Shown piece by piece: positions 1-5,487 of a stretch of DNA of 10,572 bases. Made by a program: the position numbers and the translations under genes. The number at the start of each line of letters is the position of its first letter. Position 1 is the stretch's first letter. The DNA comes from DATGSF01 sp035302865 (GTDB lineage Bacteria > Bacteroidota > Bacteroidia > Chitinophagales > Chitinophagaceae), in NCBI GenBank assembly GCA_035302865.1, contig DATGSF010000066.1, positions 1 through 10,572 on the forward strand, in the 5' to 3' direction. The notes under the pieces are model-generated. The model did no database searches. It worked only from the letters and a program-made list of their open reading frames with translations, and was not told the origin of the DNA.

Positions 1-224
1 CTCCAATGATTGGTACATTTTACCGTAGTCCTTCACCTGACAAAGCTCCTTATGTTGCAGTTGGTGATACCGTTAAAAAAGGAGATATTGTATGTATAGT
101 AGAAGCAATGAAATTGTTTAATGAAATTGAGAGTGAAGTAAGTGGAAAAATTGTAAAAATACTTGTAGATGACGCTTCTCCGGTTGAATACGATCAGCCA
201 TTATTTTTAGTAGAACCTAACTAA
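1..224 (+). CDS. accB: Biotin carboxyl carrier protein of acetyl-CoA carboxylase, C-terminal part (5' end outside window)
   Basis: This is the C-terminal biotinyl domain of BCCP, which carries carboxybiotin between biotin carboxylase and the carboxyltransferase in the first step of fatty-acid synthesis. The reading frame is already open at the left edge: the bases before the first ATG read as Ser-Pro, giving the usual SPMIGTFYRSPSP entry to the domain. That ATG at position 6 is therefore internal. The biotin-acceptor motif EAMK is present, with the modified lysine at bases 111-113, followed by LFNEIESE and ending PLFLVEPN. The stop is at 222-224. A 64-bp gap containing a hairpin separates it from accC on the same strand, which fits the usual accB-accC operon. 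Identity is near certain; the N-terminal part cannot be judged. Confidence 0.96.
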   Translation, partial: PMIGTFYRSPSPDKAPYVAVGDTVKKGDIVCIVEAMKLFNEIESEVSGKIVKILVDDASPVEYDQPLFLVEPN

Positions 225-243
225 ATCAATCAAATATAATTTA

Positions 244-270
244 AAAGATAGAGGACTCTCCTCTATCTTT
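244..270 (+). promoter_or_regulatory. Perfect 12-bp hairpin between accB and accC
   Basis: AAAGATAGAGGA (244-255) and TCCTCTATCTTT (259-270) are exact reverse complements separated by a 3-base loop, CTC. It lies 20 bases after the accB stop and 18 bases before the accC start. The downstream tract (TCTTTCACTTT) is only moderately T-rich, so it may be a leaky terminator or a processing/stabilising structure setting the accB:accC transcript ratio. The structure is seen in the sequence; the role is inference. Confidence 0.75.
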
Positions 271-288
271 CACTTTAAACAATAATTT

Positions 289-1629
289 ATGTTTAAGAAA
301 ATACTTATTGCTAACCGCGGAGAAATTGCTTTAAGAATCATCCGAACGTGTAGAGAAATGGGAATTAAAACAGTTGCAGTTTACTCGAAAGCGGATAAAG
401 ACAGCCTACATGTTAAATTTGCTGATGAAGCAGTTTGCATAGGTGAAGCACAAAGCAATGCTTCTTATTTAAATATTCCACATATCATGGCTGCTGCAGA
501 AATAACAAATGCAGACGCTATTCACCCTGGCTACGGCTTTTTAGCTGAAAATGCAGAGTTTGCTGAAATTTGTAATGAATACGGAATAAAGTTTATTGGC
601 CCATTACCTGAAATGATTCGTAAGATGGGGGATAAAATGACTGCAAAGGAAACTATGATAGCTGCAGGTGTACCAGTAATTCCGGGATCTGAGGACCTTT
701 TAAACTCAGTGGAGGAAGCAAAAGAAATTGCAAAAGAAATGGGTTATCCTGTTATTCTTAAAGCTACAGCTGGTGGTGGTGGTAAAGGAATGCGTGAAGT
801 ATGGAAAGAAGAAGACATGGAAAAAGCATATAGTACAGCAAAAACAGAAGCAGCAGCTTCCTTTAATAATGATGGTATCTATATGGAAAAATTCATTGAA
901 GAACCAAGACATATTGAAATCCAAATCGCAGGAGACCAATTTGGTACTGTATGTCACATGAGTGAAAGAGATTGTTCCATACAAAGAAGACATCAGAAAT
1001 TAATTGAAGAATCCCCTAGCCCATTTGTTAGTCCTGAATTGAGAAGAAAAATGGGAGAAGCGGCTATTAATGCTGCAAAAGCAATTAATTATGAAAGTGT
1101 AGGAACTGTTGAGTTCTTGGTAGATAAGCATGAAAATTTCTATTTTATGGAAATGAACACCAGAATTCAAGTAGAACATGGAGTAACGGAAGAGGTAATT
1201 AGCTTCGATTTAATTAAAGAACAAATTAAAATTGCTGCTGGTGTACCAATTAGTGGTAAAAACTATGAACCAAAATTGCATGCTATTGAATGTAGAATAA
1301 ACGCTGAAGATCCATTTCATGGGTTTAGACCAAGTCCAGGTAAAATAAGTGTTTTACACACACCTGGCGGACATGGAGTACGTATTGATTCTCACATCTA
1401 TGCAGGCTATACTATACCACCATATTATGATTCTATGATTGCAAAAATCATTGCAATAGCTCAAACAAGAGAAGAGGCTATATCCACTATGGAAAGAGCG
1501 TTAAGTGAATATGTAATCGATGGTGTAAAAACTACTATTCCATTTCATCAACAATTAATGAAAAATAAGGATTTTAAAGAAGGAAATTTTACAACAAAAT
1601 TCCTCGATGATTTTGAAATGAAAGAATAG
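289..1629 (+). CDS. accC: Acetyl-CoA carboxylase, biotin carboxylase subunit
   Basis: This ATP-grasp enzyme carboxylates biotin on BCCP using bicarbonate and ATP. At 446 aa it matches the family length (E. coli 449 aa) and numbering aligns closely. The N-terminal carboxylase domain starts FKKILIANRGEIALR (2-16). The glycine-rich ATP loop is GGGGKGMR (162-169) after K158, and K116 is also present. The metal and catalytic residues E275, E288, N290, R292, Q294, V295 and E296 lie in VEF and MEMNTRIQVEH (287-297). The C-terminal carboxylase domain includes HAIECRINAEDP and the FRPSPG segment. The ATG at 289 gives the canonical N-terminus, and the leader is A/T-rich with no Shine-Dalgarno motif. 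Residue 298 is Gly (HGVTE) where the usual sequence is HPVTE. It is co-oriented with accB and followed by a strong terminator. Confidence 0.98.
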   Translation: MFKKILIANRGEIALRIIRTCREMGIKTVAVYSKADKDSLHVKFADEAVCIGEAQSNASYLNIPHIMAAAEITNADAIHPGYGFLAENAEFAEICNEYGIKFIGPLPEMIRKMGDKMTAKETMIAAGVPVIPGSEDLLNSVEEAKEIAKEMGYPVILKATAGGGGKGMREVWKEEDMEKAYSTAKTEAAASFNNDGIYMEKFIEEPRHIEIQIAGDQFGTVCHMSERDCSIQRRHQKLIEESPSPFVSPELRRKMGEAAINAAKAINYESVGTVEFLVDKHENFYFMEMNTRIQVEHGVTEEVISFDLIKEQIKIAAGVPISGKNYEPKLHAIECRINAEDPFHGFRPSPGKISVLHTPGGHGVRIDSHIYAGYTIPPYYDSMIAKIIAIAQTREEAISTMERALSEYVIDGVKTTIPFHQQLMKNKDFKEGNFTTKFLDDFEMKE

Positions 1630-1665
1630 CAATTTCTCTAAATAAATAATGTCTTTAGTTTGATT

Positions 1666-1701
1666 AAATGCCAAAATAAATATTTTTATTTTGGCATTTT
1701 T
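1666..1701 (+). terminator. Intrinsic terminator of the accBC operon
   Basis: The arms AAATGCCAAAATAAA (1666-1680, first base A1666) and TTTATTTTGGCATTT (1685-1699) pair over 15 bp with a 4-base loop TATT. A T-run at 1697-1701 follows, partly inside the stem. It begins 37 bases after the accC stop. The A/T tracts flanking the stem could let it work on both strands, but the only nearby gene it clearly serves is accC. Confidence 0.85.
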
Positions 1702-1963
1702 CTTAAACAACAATTTCTATTCCAAATTACTCACCGCAAAATCTCATCACGAGATGGAAATAAATCATAAATAAAGTATAATGAAAATATCCATTAAAAA
1801 TACAAAATTCACCGCTCAATTTGAATCATTACTTTTTCATTTTAATGAATGTATTTATTTTTCTTACTACACTTTTACAGCAGAAAAGTAAAGAGATAAG
1901 ATTCAACGCTTCTAAGGCATCTAAAATATCTTTCCTAAATAAAACGGTCAAACTTCTAAAATG
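1702..1963. other. Non-coding gap between two terminators
   Basis: About 260 bases lie between the accC terminator and the tRNA terminator. The longest plausible reading frame is a 36-codon one at 1781-1891 (MKISIKNTKFTAQ...), which has no recognisable domain and no promoter that I can see. Two small inverted repeats are visible: ATCTC/GAGAT around 1740-1755, and TTCATT/AATGAA at 1836-1849. No TAnnTTTG promoter or RNA gene is recognisable. Confidence 0.5.
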
Positions 1964-1998
1964 AAAAACGAGTTATTACTATGTAGTAATAACTCGTT
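1964..1998 (-). terminator. Intrinsic terminator of tRNA-Arg
   Basis: AACGAGTTATTACT (1967-1980) and AGTAATAACTCGTT (1985-1998) form a perfect 14-bp stem with loop ATGT. Read on the minus strand, the stem ends in a run of five T (complement of 1964-1968, two of them inside the stem). It sits 8 bases beyond the tRNA 3' end, so it should terminate the tRNA transcript. Confidence 0.88.
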
Positions 1999-2006
1999 CT
2001 AAAAAG

Positions 2007-2080
2007 TGACCCCGTTAGGATTCAAACCTAAAACCTTCTGATCCGTAGTCAGATGCTCTATTCAGTTGAGCTACGGAGCC
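2007..2080 (-). tRNA. tRNA-Arg (anticodon ACG)
   Basis: A full cloverleaf of 74 nt folds on the minus strand. The acceptor stem is GGCTCCG/CGGGGTC with two G-U wobbles (2-71 and 4-69), and the discriminator is A. The D stem is GCTC/GAGC with loop AACTGAATA. The anticodon stem is TCTGA/TCAGA with loop CTACGGA, so the anticodon ACG corresponds to plus-strand 2044-2046; A34 is presumably edited to inosine to read CGN codons. The variable loop is AGGTT. The T stem is TTAGG/CCTAA with loop TTTGAAT. CCA is not encoded. Odd points: D-loop position 19 is A, not G, and T-loop position 56 is T, not C, so the conserved G19-C56 tertiary pair appears replaced by A19-U56. Position 15 is A and 48 is T, an A-U version of the Levitt pair. 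A promoter upstream and a terminator downstream argue that the gene is live. Confidence 0.95.
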
Positions 2081-2088
2081 ATCTTGGA

Positions 2089-2118
2089 TTGCAAAGGTAA
2101 TATTTTTATTTATCTTTG
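2089..2118 (+). promoter_or_regulatory. Promoter of rlmH (Bacteroidota type)
   Basis: TTG at 2089-2091 lies 19 bases before TATCTTTG at 2111-2118, an exact TAnnTTTG -7 element. The expected start of transcription near 2124-2126 leaves a leader of about 14 bases before the rlmH ATG at 2139. The element overlaps the oppositely oriented tRNA-Arg promoter almost completely. Confidence 0.8.
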
Positions 2119-2121
2119 CAA
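2092..2121 (-). promoter_or_regulatory. Promoter of tRNA-Arg (Bacteroidota type)
   Basis: On the minus strand the -7 element TACCTTTG (complement of 2092-2099) matches TAnnTTTG exactly. TTG (complement of 2119-2121) stands at the -33 position with a 19-base spacer. Transcription would begin roughly 5-7 bases on, leaving a very short leader before the tRNA 5' end at 2080. Every key base is shared with the rlmH promoter on the other strand. Confidence 0.8.
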
Positions 2122-2138
2122 AATTAAAATGAAGAAAA

Positions 2139-2612
2139 ATGAAAATAAATATTTATTGCTTGGGAAAAGCGCATAATCCTGAATACAAAAGCTTAATTCA
2201 GTTCTTTGAAAAAAGAATTAAACCCTTTGCAAAAATTGAATTTCACATTATAGCAATTAGTAAAAGAAACACGAAAACTTCAATAGACCAGATAAAATTA
2301 GATGAAACTGAACTATTAAAAAGGAATATTAATTTCAAGCACTATACTATATTACTTGACGAAACAGGAAAAGCATTAAATTCTGTAGAATGGGCTGAAA
2401 ACATAGAGAAGATTCAACTTTATCACGGAAAAGAAATAAATTTTATAATTGGTGGCGCCTATGGAGTAGCAGATTCTTTGAAAAAGGAATGTAAAGCTAT
2501 TTGGAGTTTATCTAATTTAGTTTTTCCCCACCAAATGGTGCGTGCTATACTTTTAGAACAGATTTACCGTAGTTTTCAAATTTTAAATAATACAGGATAC
2601 CATCACATCTAA
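2139..2612 (+). CDS. rlmH: 23S rRNA (pseudouridine-1915-N3)-methyltransferase RlmH
   Basis: This SPOUT-class SAM-dependent methyltransferase modifies pseudouridine 1915 in helix 69 of 23S rRNA on assembled ribosomes. Its 157 aa is the family length. The SAM-binding trefoil-knot segment contains ILLDETGKAL (71-80) and FIIGGAYGV (102-110). The diagnostic C-terminus runs FPHQMVRAILLEQIYRS (129-145) and ends with TGYHHI. The ATG at 2139 gives the canonical MKINIYCLGK start; an earlier ATG at 2129 is in another frame. It has its own promoter interleaved with that of tRNA-Arg. Its stop is only 14 bp from the stop of the convergent maf gene, with no clear terminator in the gap. Confidence 0.96.
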   Translation: MKINIYCLGKAHNPEYKSLIQFFEKRIKPFAKIEFHIIAISKRNTKTSIDQIKLDETELLKRNINFKHYTILLDETGKALNSVEWAENIEKIQLYHGKEINFIIGGAYGVADSLKKECKAIWSLSNLVFPHQMVRAILLEQIYRSFQILNNTGYHHI

Positions 2613-2626
2613 TTAAATAATATTTA

Positions 2627-3220
2627 TTATCTTTTTAACAGTTTACTCATATCCTCCATAATAGAAGATATAGGCAATCCCATAACAGCATAAAAATCCC
2701 CTTTAATTTCCTCAACTGCAACTTTTCCTATCCATTCTTGAATACCATATGCTCCAGCTTTATCAAATGGATGATAATTAGCTACATAATAATTTATCCA
2801 ATCAGGATTTAATTCTCTAAATTTAACAGAAGTGACACAATTTCGTGCAATAGCCTGATTATTATATTCTAAATAATAACCACTAATTACTTGATGCGTT
2901 TTTCCTGAAAGAAATTTTAAGGTAGCAATTGCTTCTTCTTCATTTTGTGGTTTTTCAAAAACTTTTTCTTTATAAGCAACAAGCGTATCAGCACCTATTA
3001 ATACTTTATTTTGCACTTCTTTAAAGTATTTATTTTTATAAGCTTGTACTTTTTTTTCAGCCAAATATGCAGGTGCTTCCTCAATTAATATATTACTTGG
3101 AAATATTTCATCTATTTCTACTTTTCCAATTTCAATGGTAAATCCAATACTTTCTAAAATTTCCTTACGTCTAGGAGAATTTGAAATTAATAAAATAGGT
3201 GTATTTAAAATATCATTCAT
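2627..3220 (-). CDS. maf: Maf family nucleotide pyrophosphatase (dTTP/UTP pyrophosphatase type)
   Basis: Maf proteins are cytoplasmic house-cleaning enzymes that hydrolyse non-canonical or excess nucleoside triphosphates to monophosphates; some are linked to arrest of division. The 197 aa fits the family. The phosphate-binding motif is SNSPRR (13-18), the catalytic aspartate lies in GADTLV (D78), and the conserved Lys-Pro is at 90-91. DKAGAYGIQ (153-161) and EIKGDFYAVMGLP (171-183) are also present. The DKAGAYGIQ form is typical of the YhdE-like dTTP/UTP subgroup and not of YceF-like m7GTP enzymes, so that specificity is an inference from motif. The start codon overlaps the stop of the upstream pseudouridine synthase by ATGA, indicating translational coupling. 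It is the last gene of a three-gene minus-strand cluster. Confidence 0.95.
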   Translation of the reverse strand: MNDILNTPILLISNSPRRKEILESIGFTIEIGKVEIDEIFPSNILIEEAPAYLAEKKVQAYKNKYFKEVQNKVLIGADTLVAYKEKVFEKPQNEEEAIATLKFLSGKTHQVISGYYLEYNNQAIARNCVTSVKFRELNPDWINYYVANYHPFDKAGAYGIQEWIGKVAVEEIKGDFYAVMGLPISSIMEDMSKLLKR

Positions 3221-3909
3221 GATTCTATATCTCTAAAAGCATTCCAAATATCTAAAGTTGGTAAGGGGGCATTAAATGACAAAGGTTCTTTTCGAACAGG
3301 ATGTAAAATATGAAGTGTACGAGCGTGTAAAGCGATACTTTTATCGCTATTTGCATAAGAATAACCGTATTTTAAATCCCCTACAATTGGCCAATTACTT
3401 TTCGCTAATTGCACACGAACTTGGTGATGCCTTCCTGTTAACAAATCAATTTCTAATAAGGCAAATTGCTTATTTTGTGCAATTTTTTTGAATTTTAAAA
3501 TTGCTTTTTTACCTTCTTTTACATTTGCTTTAACTGCAAAGGATTTGTTTATTCGGTGATTTTTAACTAAATAATGAGTCAGTTTTCCTTCAGCAGGAAT
3601 AGTTTTATTAGAATCTACCAGAGCCCAATAAGTTTTTTTAACTTCCCTATTTGCAAATGCTTTTTGTACTCGGGAAAGTGCTTTGGATGTTTTGCAAAAC
3701 ATACATATTCCAGAAGTTGGACGGTCTAATCTATGTGGAACACCCAAGAATACCTTTCCTGGTTTTTGATATTTTATTTTAATATACTCCATGAGAGTAT
3801 CTCTTAGACTAGAATCTCCTGTGCTATCTCCTTGTACTAAATCACCTGCTTTTTTATTTACAAAAAGCAGGTGATTATCTTCATATATTATTGTTTGTGT
3901 ATCAAACAT
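3217..3909 (-). CDS. RluA-family pseudouridine synthase
   Basis: This enzyme isomerises uridine to pseudouridine in rRNA or tRNA. The 230-aa protein is a bare catalytic domain without an N-terminal S4 RNA-binding domain. It opens with IIYEDNHLLFVNKKAGDLV (7-25), the usual family start. The catalytic motif is PHRLDRPTSG (58-67) with the nucleophile D62. Further conserved blocks are LLTGRHHQVRVQLA (156-169) and IVGDLKYG (175-182). HRLDRPTSG without S4 resembles TruC/RluA more than RluD, but the target base cannot be read from sequence. It starts 15 bp after the OmpH-like gene and overlaps maf by 4 bp, so it is the middle gene of an operon. Codons 12-24 form a perfect 15-bp hairpin. Confidence 0.93.
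   Translation of the reverse strand: MFDTQTIIYEDNHLLFVNKKAGDLVQGDSTGDSSLRDTLMEYIKIKYQKPGKVFLGVPHRLDRPTSGICMFCKTSKALSRVQKAFANREVKKTYWALVDSNKTIPAEGKLTHYLVKNHRINKSFAVKANVKEGKKAILKFKKIAQNKQFALLEIDLLTGRHHQVRVQLAKSNWPIVGDLKYGYSYANSDKSIALHARTLHILHPVRKEPLSFNAPLPTLDIWNAFRDIES
3840..3876 (-). repeat. Perfect 15-bp inverted repeat inside the 5' coding part of the pseudouridine synthase gene
   Basis: AATCACCTGCTTTTT (3840-3854) and AAAAAGCAGGTGATT (3862-3876) are exact reverse complements with a 7-base loop. On the mRNA it covers codons 12-24, starting 33 nt after the start codon. No U-run follows it in the sense direction, so it does not look like a simple terminator. It could slow or gate translation of the synthase and coupled maf, or be a by-product of the encoded NHLLF...KKAGD residues. 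Confidence 0.7.
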
Positions 3910-3924
3910 ATTATCTTATTCCAA

Positions 3925-4533
3925 CTATTCTTTATCCTTTTTTTCTTCTGCATTCATCCCTTCTATAACATCATTAGTTATTTCATATTTAGGATCTGCA
4001 TATAAGATACTTCCACCTTCGCCATAGCTTAAGATATAAGCATATTTTTTATCTGCATTATATTTTTCAATAAAATTATTTAATTTTTCTTGTAAATCAC
4101 GCATCAAATTTTCTTGTAATGAAAGTAATTCATTTTGAGTTTCATATTGTCTTTGCTCAAATCTTTGTTGCAGACTCATTAAATCTTTTTCACCCTTTTC
4201 AGCTTCTTCTTGTGTTAAAGTACCTTTTTGATATTTTTCCTGCAACTCTTTCATCTTAGACTCATATTGCGTATTCATTCTTTTTAACTCATTCTCTATA
4301 GCGTTTTGTCTATTATTCAATTCTTTTCTTTTTTCATTTAAATAAACATAGTGTTTTTCCAAAGAATCGATATTAACATAAGCAATTTTGCCTTCATTAG
4401 GAAATTCCTGTATTTCTTCTTTTTGAACTTCTTTTTCTTCTTGAACAGGCTCTGTTTTTTTTTGCTCACAAGCTATTAATCCAATCACTAGCGCACTAGC
4501 AATTCCCCATAGTTTGATTCTATTAAATGCCAT
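3925..4533 (-). CDS. OmpH/Skp-family periplasmic chaperone-like lipoprotein
   Basis: Skp/OmpH proteins are periplasmic coiled-coil chaperones for unfolded outer-membrane proteins. I choose the ATG at 4533 (202 aa), not an upstream in-frame ATG at 4596: it gives a clean lipoprotein signal, MAFNRIKLWGIASALVIGL, with lipobox LIAC (Cys22). A TAnnTTTG promoter element lies just upstream of it, downstream of the longer start. After a charged, Glu/Lys-rich linker the OmpH pattern begins with GKIAYVNIDSL. A long coiled coil rich in E, K, Q and R follows (about 65-155), then the terminal YILSYGEGGSILYADP segment typical of the family. The protein is predicted to be lipid-anchored, unlike soluble E. 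coli Skp. It leads a cluster with the pseudouridine synthase and maf. Confidence 0.88.
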   Translation of the reverse strand: MAFNRIKLWGIASALVIGLIACEQKKTEPVQEEKEVQKEEIQEFPNEGKIAYVNIDSLEKHYVYLNEKRKELNNRQNAIENELKRMNTQYESKMKELQEKYQKGTLTQEEAEKGEKDLMSLQQRFEQRQYETQNELLSLQENLMRDLQEKLNNFIEKYNADKKYAYILSYGEGGSILYADPKYEITNDVIEGMNAEEKKDKE

Positions 4534-4554
4534 AAATTTTGATTTTATAAAACG

Positions 4555-4562
4555 CAAACATA
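4555..4562 (-). promoter_or_regulatory. -7 promoter element for the OmpH-like/pseudouridine synthase/maf cluster
   Basis: On the minus strand, TATGTTTG (complement of 4555-4562) matches TAnnTTTG exactly and lies 21 bases upstream of the chosen ATG at 4533. No TTG is found at the ideal 19-base spacing, so the -33 element is weak or absent. Its position supports the shorter start of the lipoprotein. Confidence 0.55.
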
Positions 4563-4711
4563 CAAGTATTTTAAAATTTTTATTCGTTTTTTGCAATATT
4601 TCTATGAAAAATTAAATAAAGTTCTGTATTTTTAAAAAGATTTTCAAATTCGCTTTTATACTTTCCTGACACAAAATCCACATTATAATTATAAAAAATA
4701 AATTAATTTTT

Positions 4712-5476
4712 ATGCTTAATAAGTTTTTAAAACTCTTACTTTTATCTATTATCAGCATACTTTTAAAAGCATGTTCTGATAAAAATTCCGATGAAATATA
4801 TTCTTGGAAAGAAATTGAAGTTAACGAAGGAAATTGCGGAGAGGAGTCTTGTATAAACATTGCAATAAAATACCCTATAATACAAATTCAAGAACAGCAT
4901 TCAGACTTATTAAATGAAGAAATTCAAAGAATGATAAATCAGCATTTAATAATCGATGGAAAATCAATACCAAGTTCTATACAAGATGGAGTAAAATATT
5001 TCAAGAATTATTTTAAGGAGGAAAAGGCACGTTTTGAAGATAGAAAGATTCAATATACTGCCTTTTCTGAAAGTGAAGTTAGTTATCAAGACTCTGCAGT
5101 ACATAGTATTATTTTCAAAACAGAGATTTATACTGGAGGAGCAAATGGTATGAGTTATTTTAATATTTTAAACTTCCAACCTCAAACTGGTTCTATAATA
5201 CGATTTGAAGATTTAATTATCAATAGAGAACTTTTAGAAATTATAGCTGAACAGCAATTTAGAAAACAATTCAAAATAGCAGATGATGTTCGTTTTAAAG
5301 ATGTTGGTTATTTTTTAGATGAAGACTTTTTTATTACTGAAAAAATAGGTTTTGAAGGAAACAATTTAGTTATTTTGTATGATAAATATGAAGCTGGAGC
5401 CGGCTATATTGGACCGATACAATTAAAAATTCCACTTTCTGAACTAGAAGATGTTTTAAATCTAAAATTTAAATAA
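4712..5476 (+). CDS. Lipoprotein with DUF3298-type (RsiV-like) domain
   Basis: This 254-aa protein begins with Lys-containing MLNKFLK, a hydrophobic stretch (LLLLSIISILL) and a lipobox-like LKAC (Cys21). The Lys at -2 is atypical, so lipidation is likely but not certain. The C-terminal half matches the DUF3298 pattern: YTGGANGMSYFNILNFQPQTG (140-160), the LIINREL region, FFITEKIGFEGNNLVILYDKY (206-226), and AGAGYIGPIQLKIPLSEL (228-245). In RsiV of Bacillus this domain binds lysozyme. Members elsewhere are mostly uncharacterised envelope proteins, so a muramidase-inhibitor or wall-sensing role is only a suggestion. Two further cysteines (42 and 47) could form a disulfide. The GH3 gene follows after 11 bp, so the two are probably cotranscribed. 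No convincing promoter was found in the 178-bp divergent spacer on this strand. Confidence 0.8.
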   Translation: MLNKFLKLLLLSIISILLKACSDKNSDEIYSWKEIEVNEGNCGEESCINIAIKYPIIQIQEQHSDLLNEEIQRMINQHLIIDGKSIPSSIQDGVKYFKNYFKEEKARFEDRKIQYTAFSESEVSYQDSAVHSIIFKTEIYTGGANGMSYFNILNFQPQTGSIIRFEDLIINRELLEIIAEQQFRKQFKIADDVRFKDVGYFLDEDFFITEKIGFEGNNLVILYDKYEAGAGYIGPIQLKIPLSELEDVLNLKFK

Positions 5477-5487
5477 AAAAACAAATT

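Larger units (their letters stand above)
2089..2121. repeat. Palindromic divergent promoter: inverted repeat TTGCAAAG ... CTTTGCAA
   Basis: TTGCAAAG (2089-2096) and CTTTGCAA (2114-2121) are perfect inverted copies 17 bases apart. Each copy holds the -33 TTG of one promoter and the TTTG part of the -7 element of the opposite promoter. The palindrome is thus explained by two face-to-face promoters, though a dimeric regulator site is also possible. Confidence 0.75.

Noticed and set aside
706..993. A 95-codon minus-strand frame and a 77-codon plus frame inside accC
   Set aside because: Both are out-of-frame shadows of the highly conserved accC sequence, with low-complexity or meaningless translations.
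1836..1849. Short inverted repeat TTCATT/AATGAA as an operator
   Set aside because: Six-base A/T palindromes are expected often by chance in sequence this AT-rich, and no gene is positioned to use it.
1781..1891. A 36-codon reading frame on plus in the accC-tRNA gap
   Set aside because: It has no promoter, no recognisable motif, and a composition typical of random AT-rich sequence; a small protein cannot be excluded but is not supported.
4534..4596. Longer start for the OmpH-like lipoprotein (ATG at 4596)
   Set aside because: It would put 21 extra residues before a canonical lipoprotein signal, and it lies upstream of the predicted promoter element at 4555-4562.
4627..4634. TATTTTTA as a -7 promoter element for the DUF3298 lipoprotein gene
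   Set aside because: It lacks the final G of TAnnTTTG and has no TTG at the right spacing, so it is not distinguishable from the surrounding A/T tracts.
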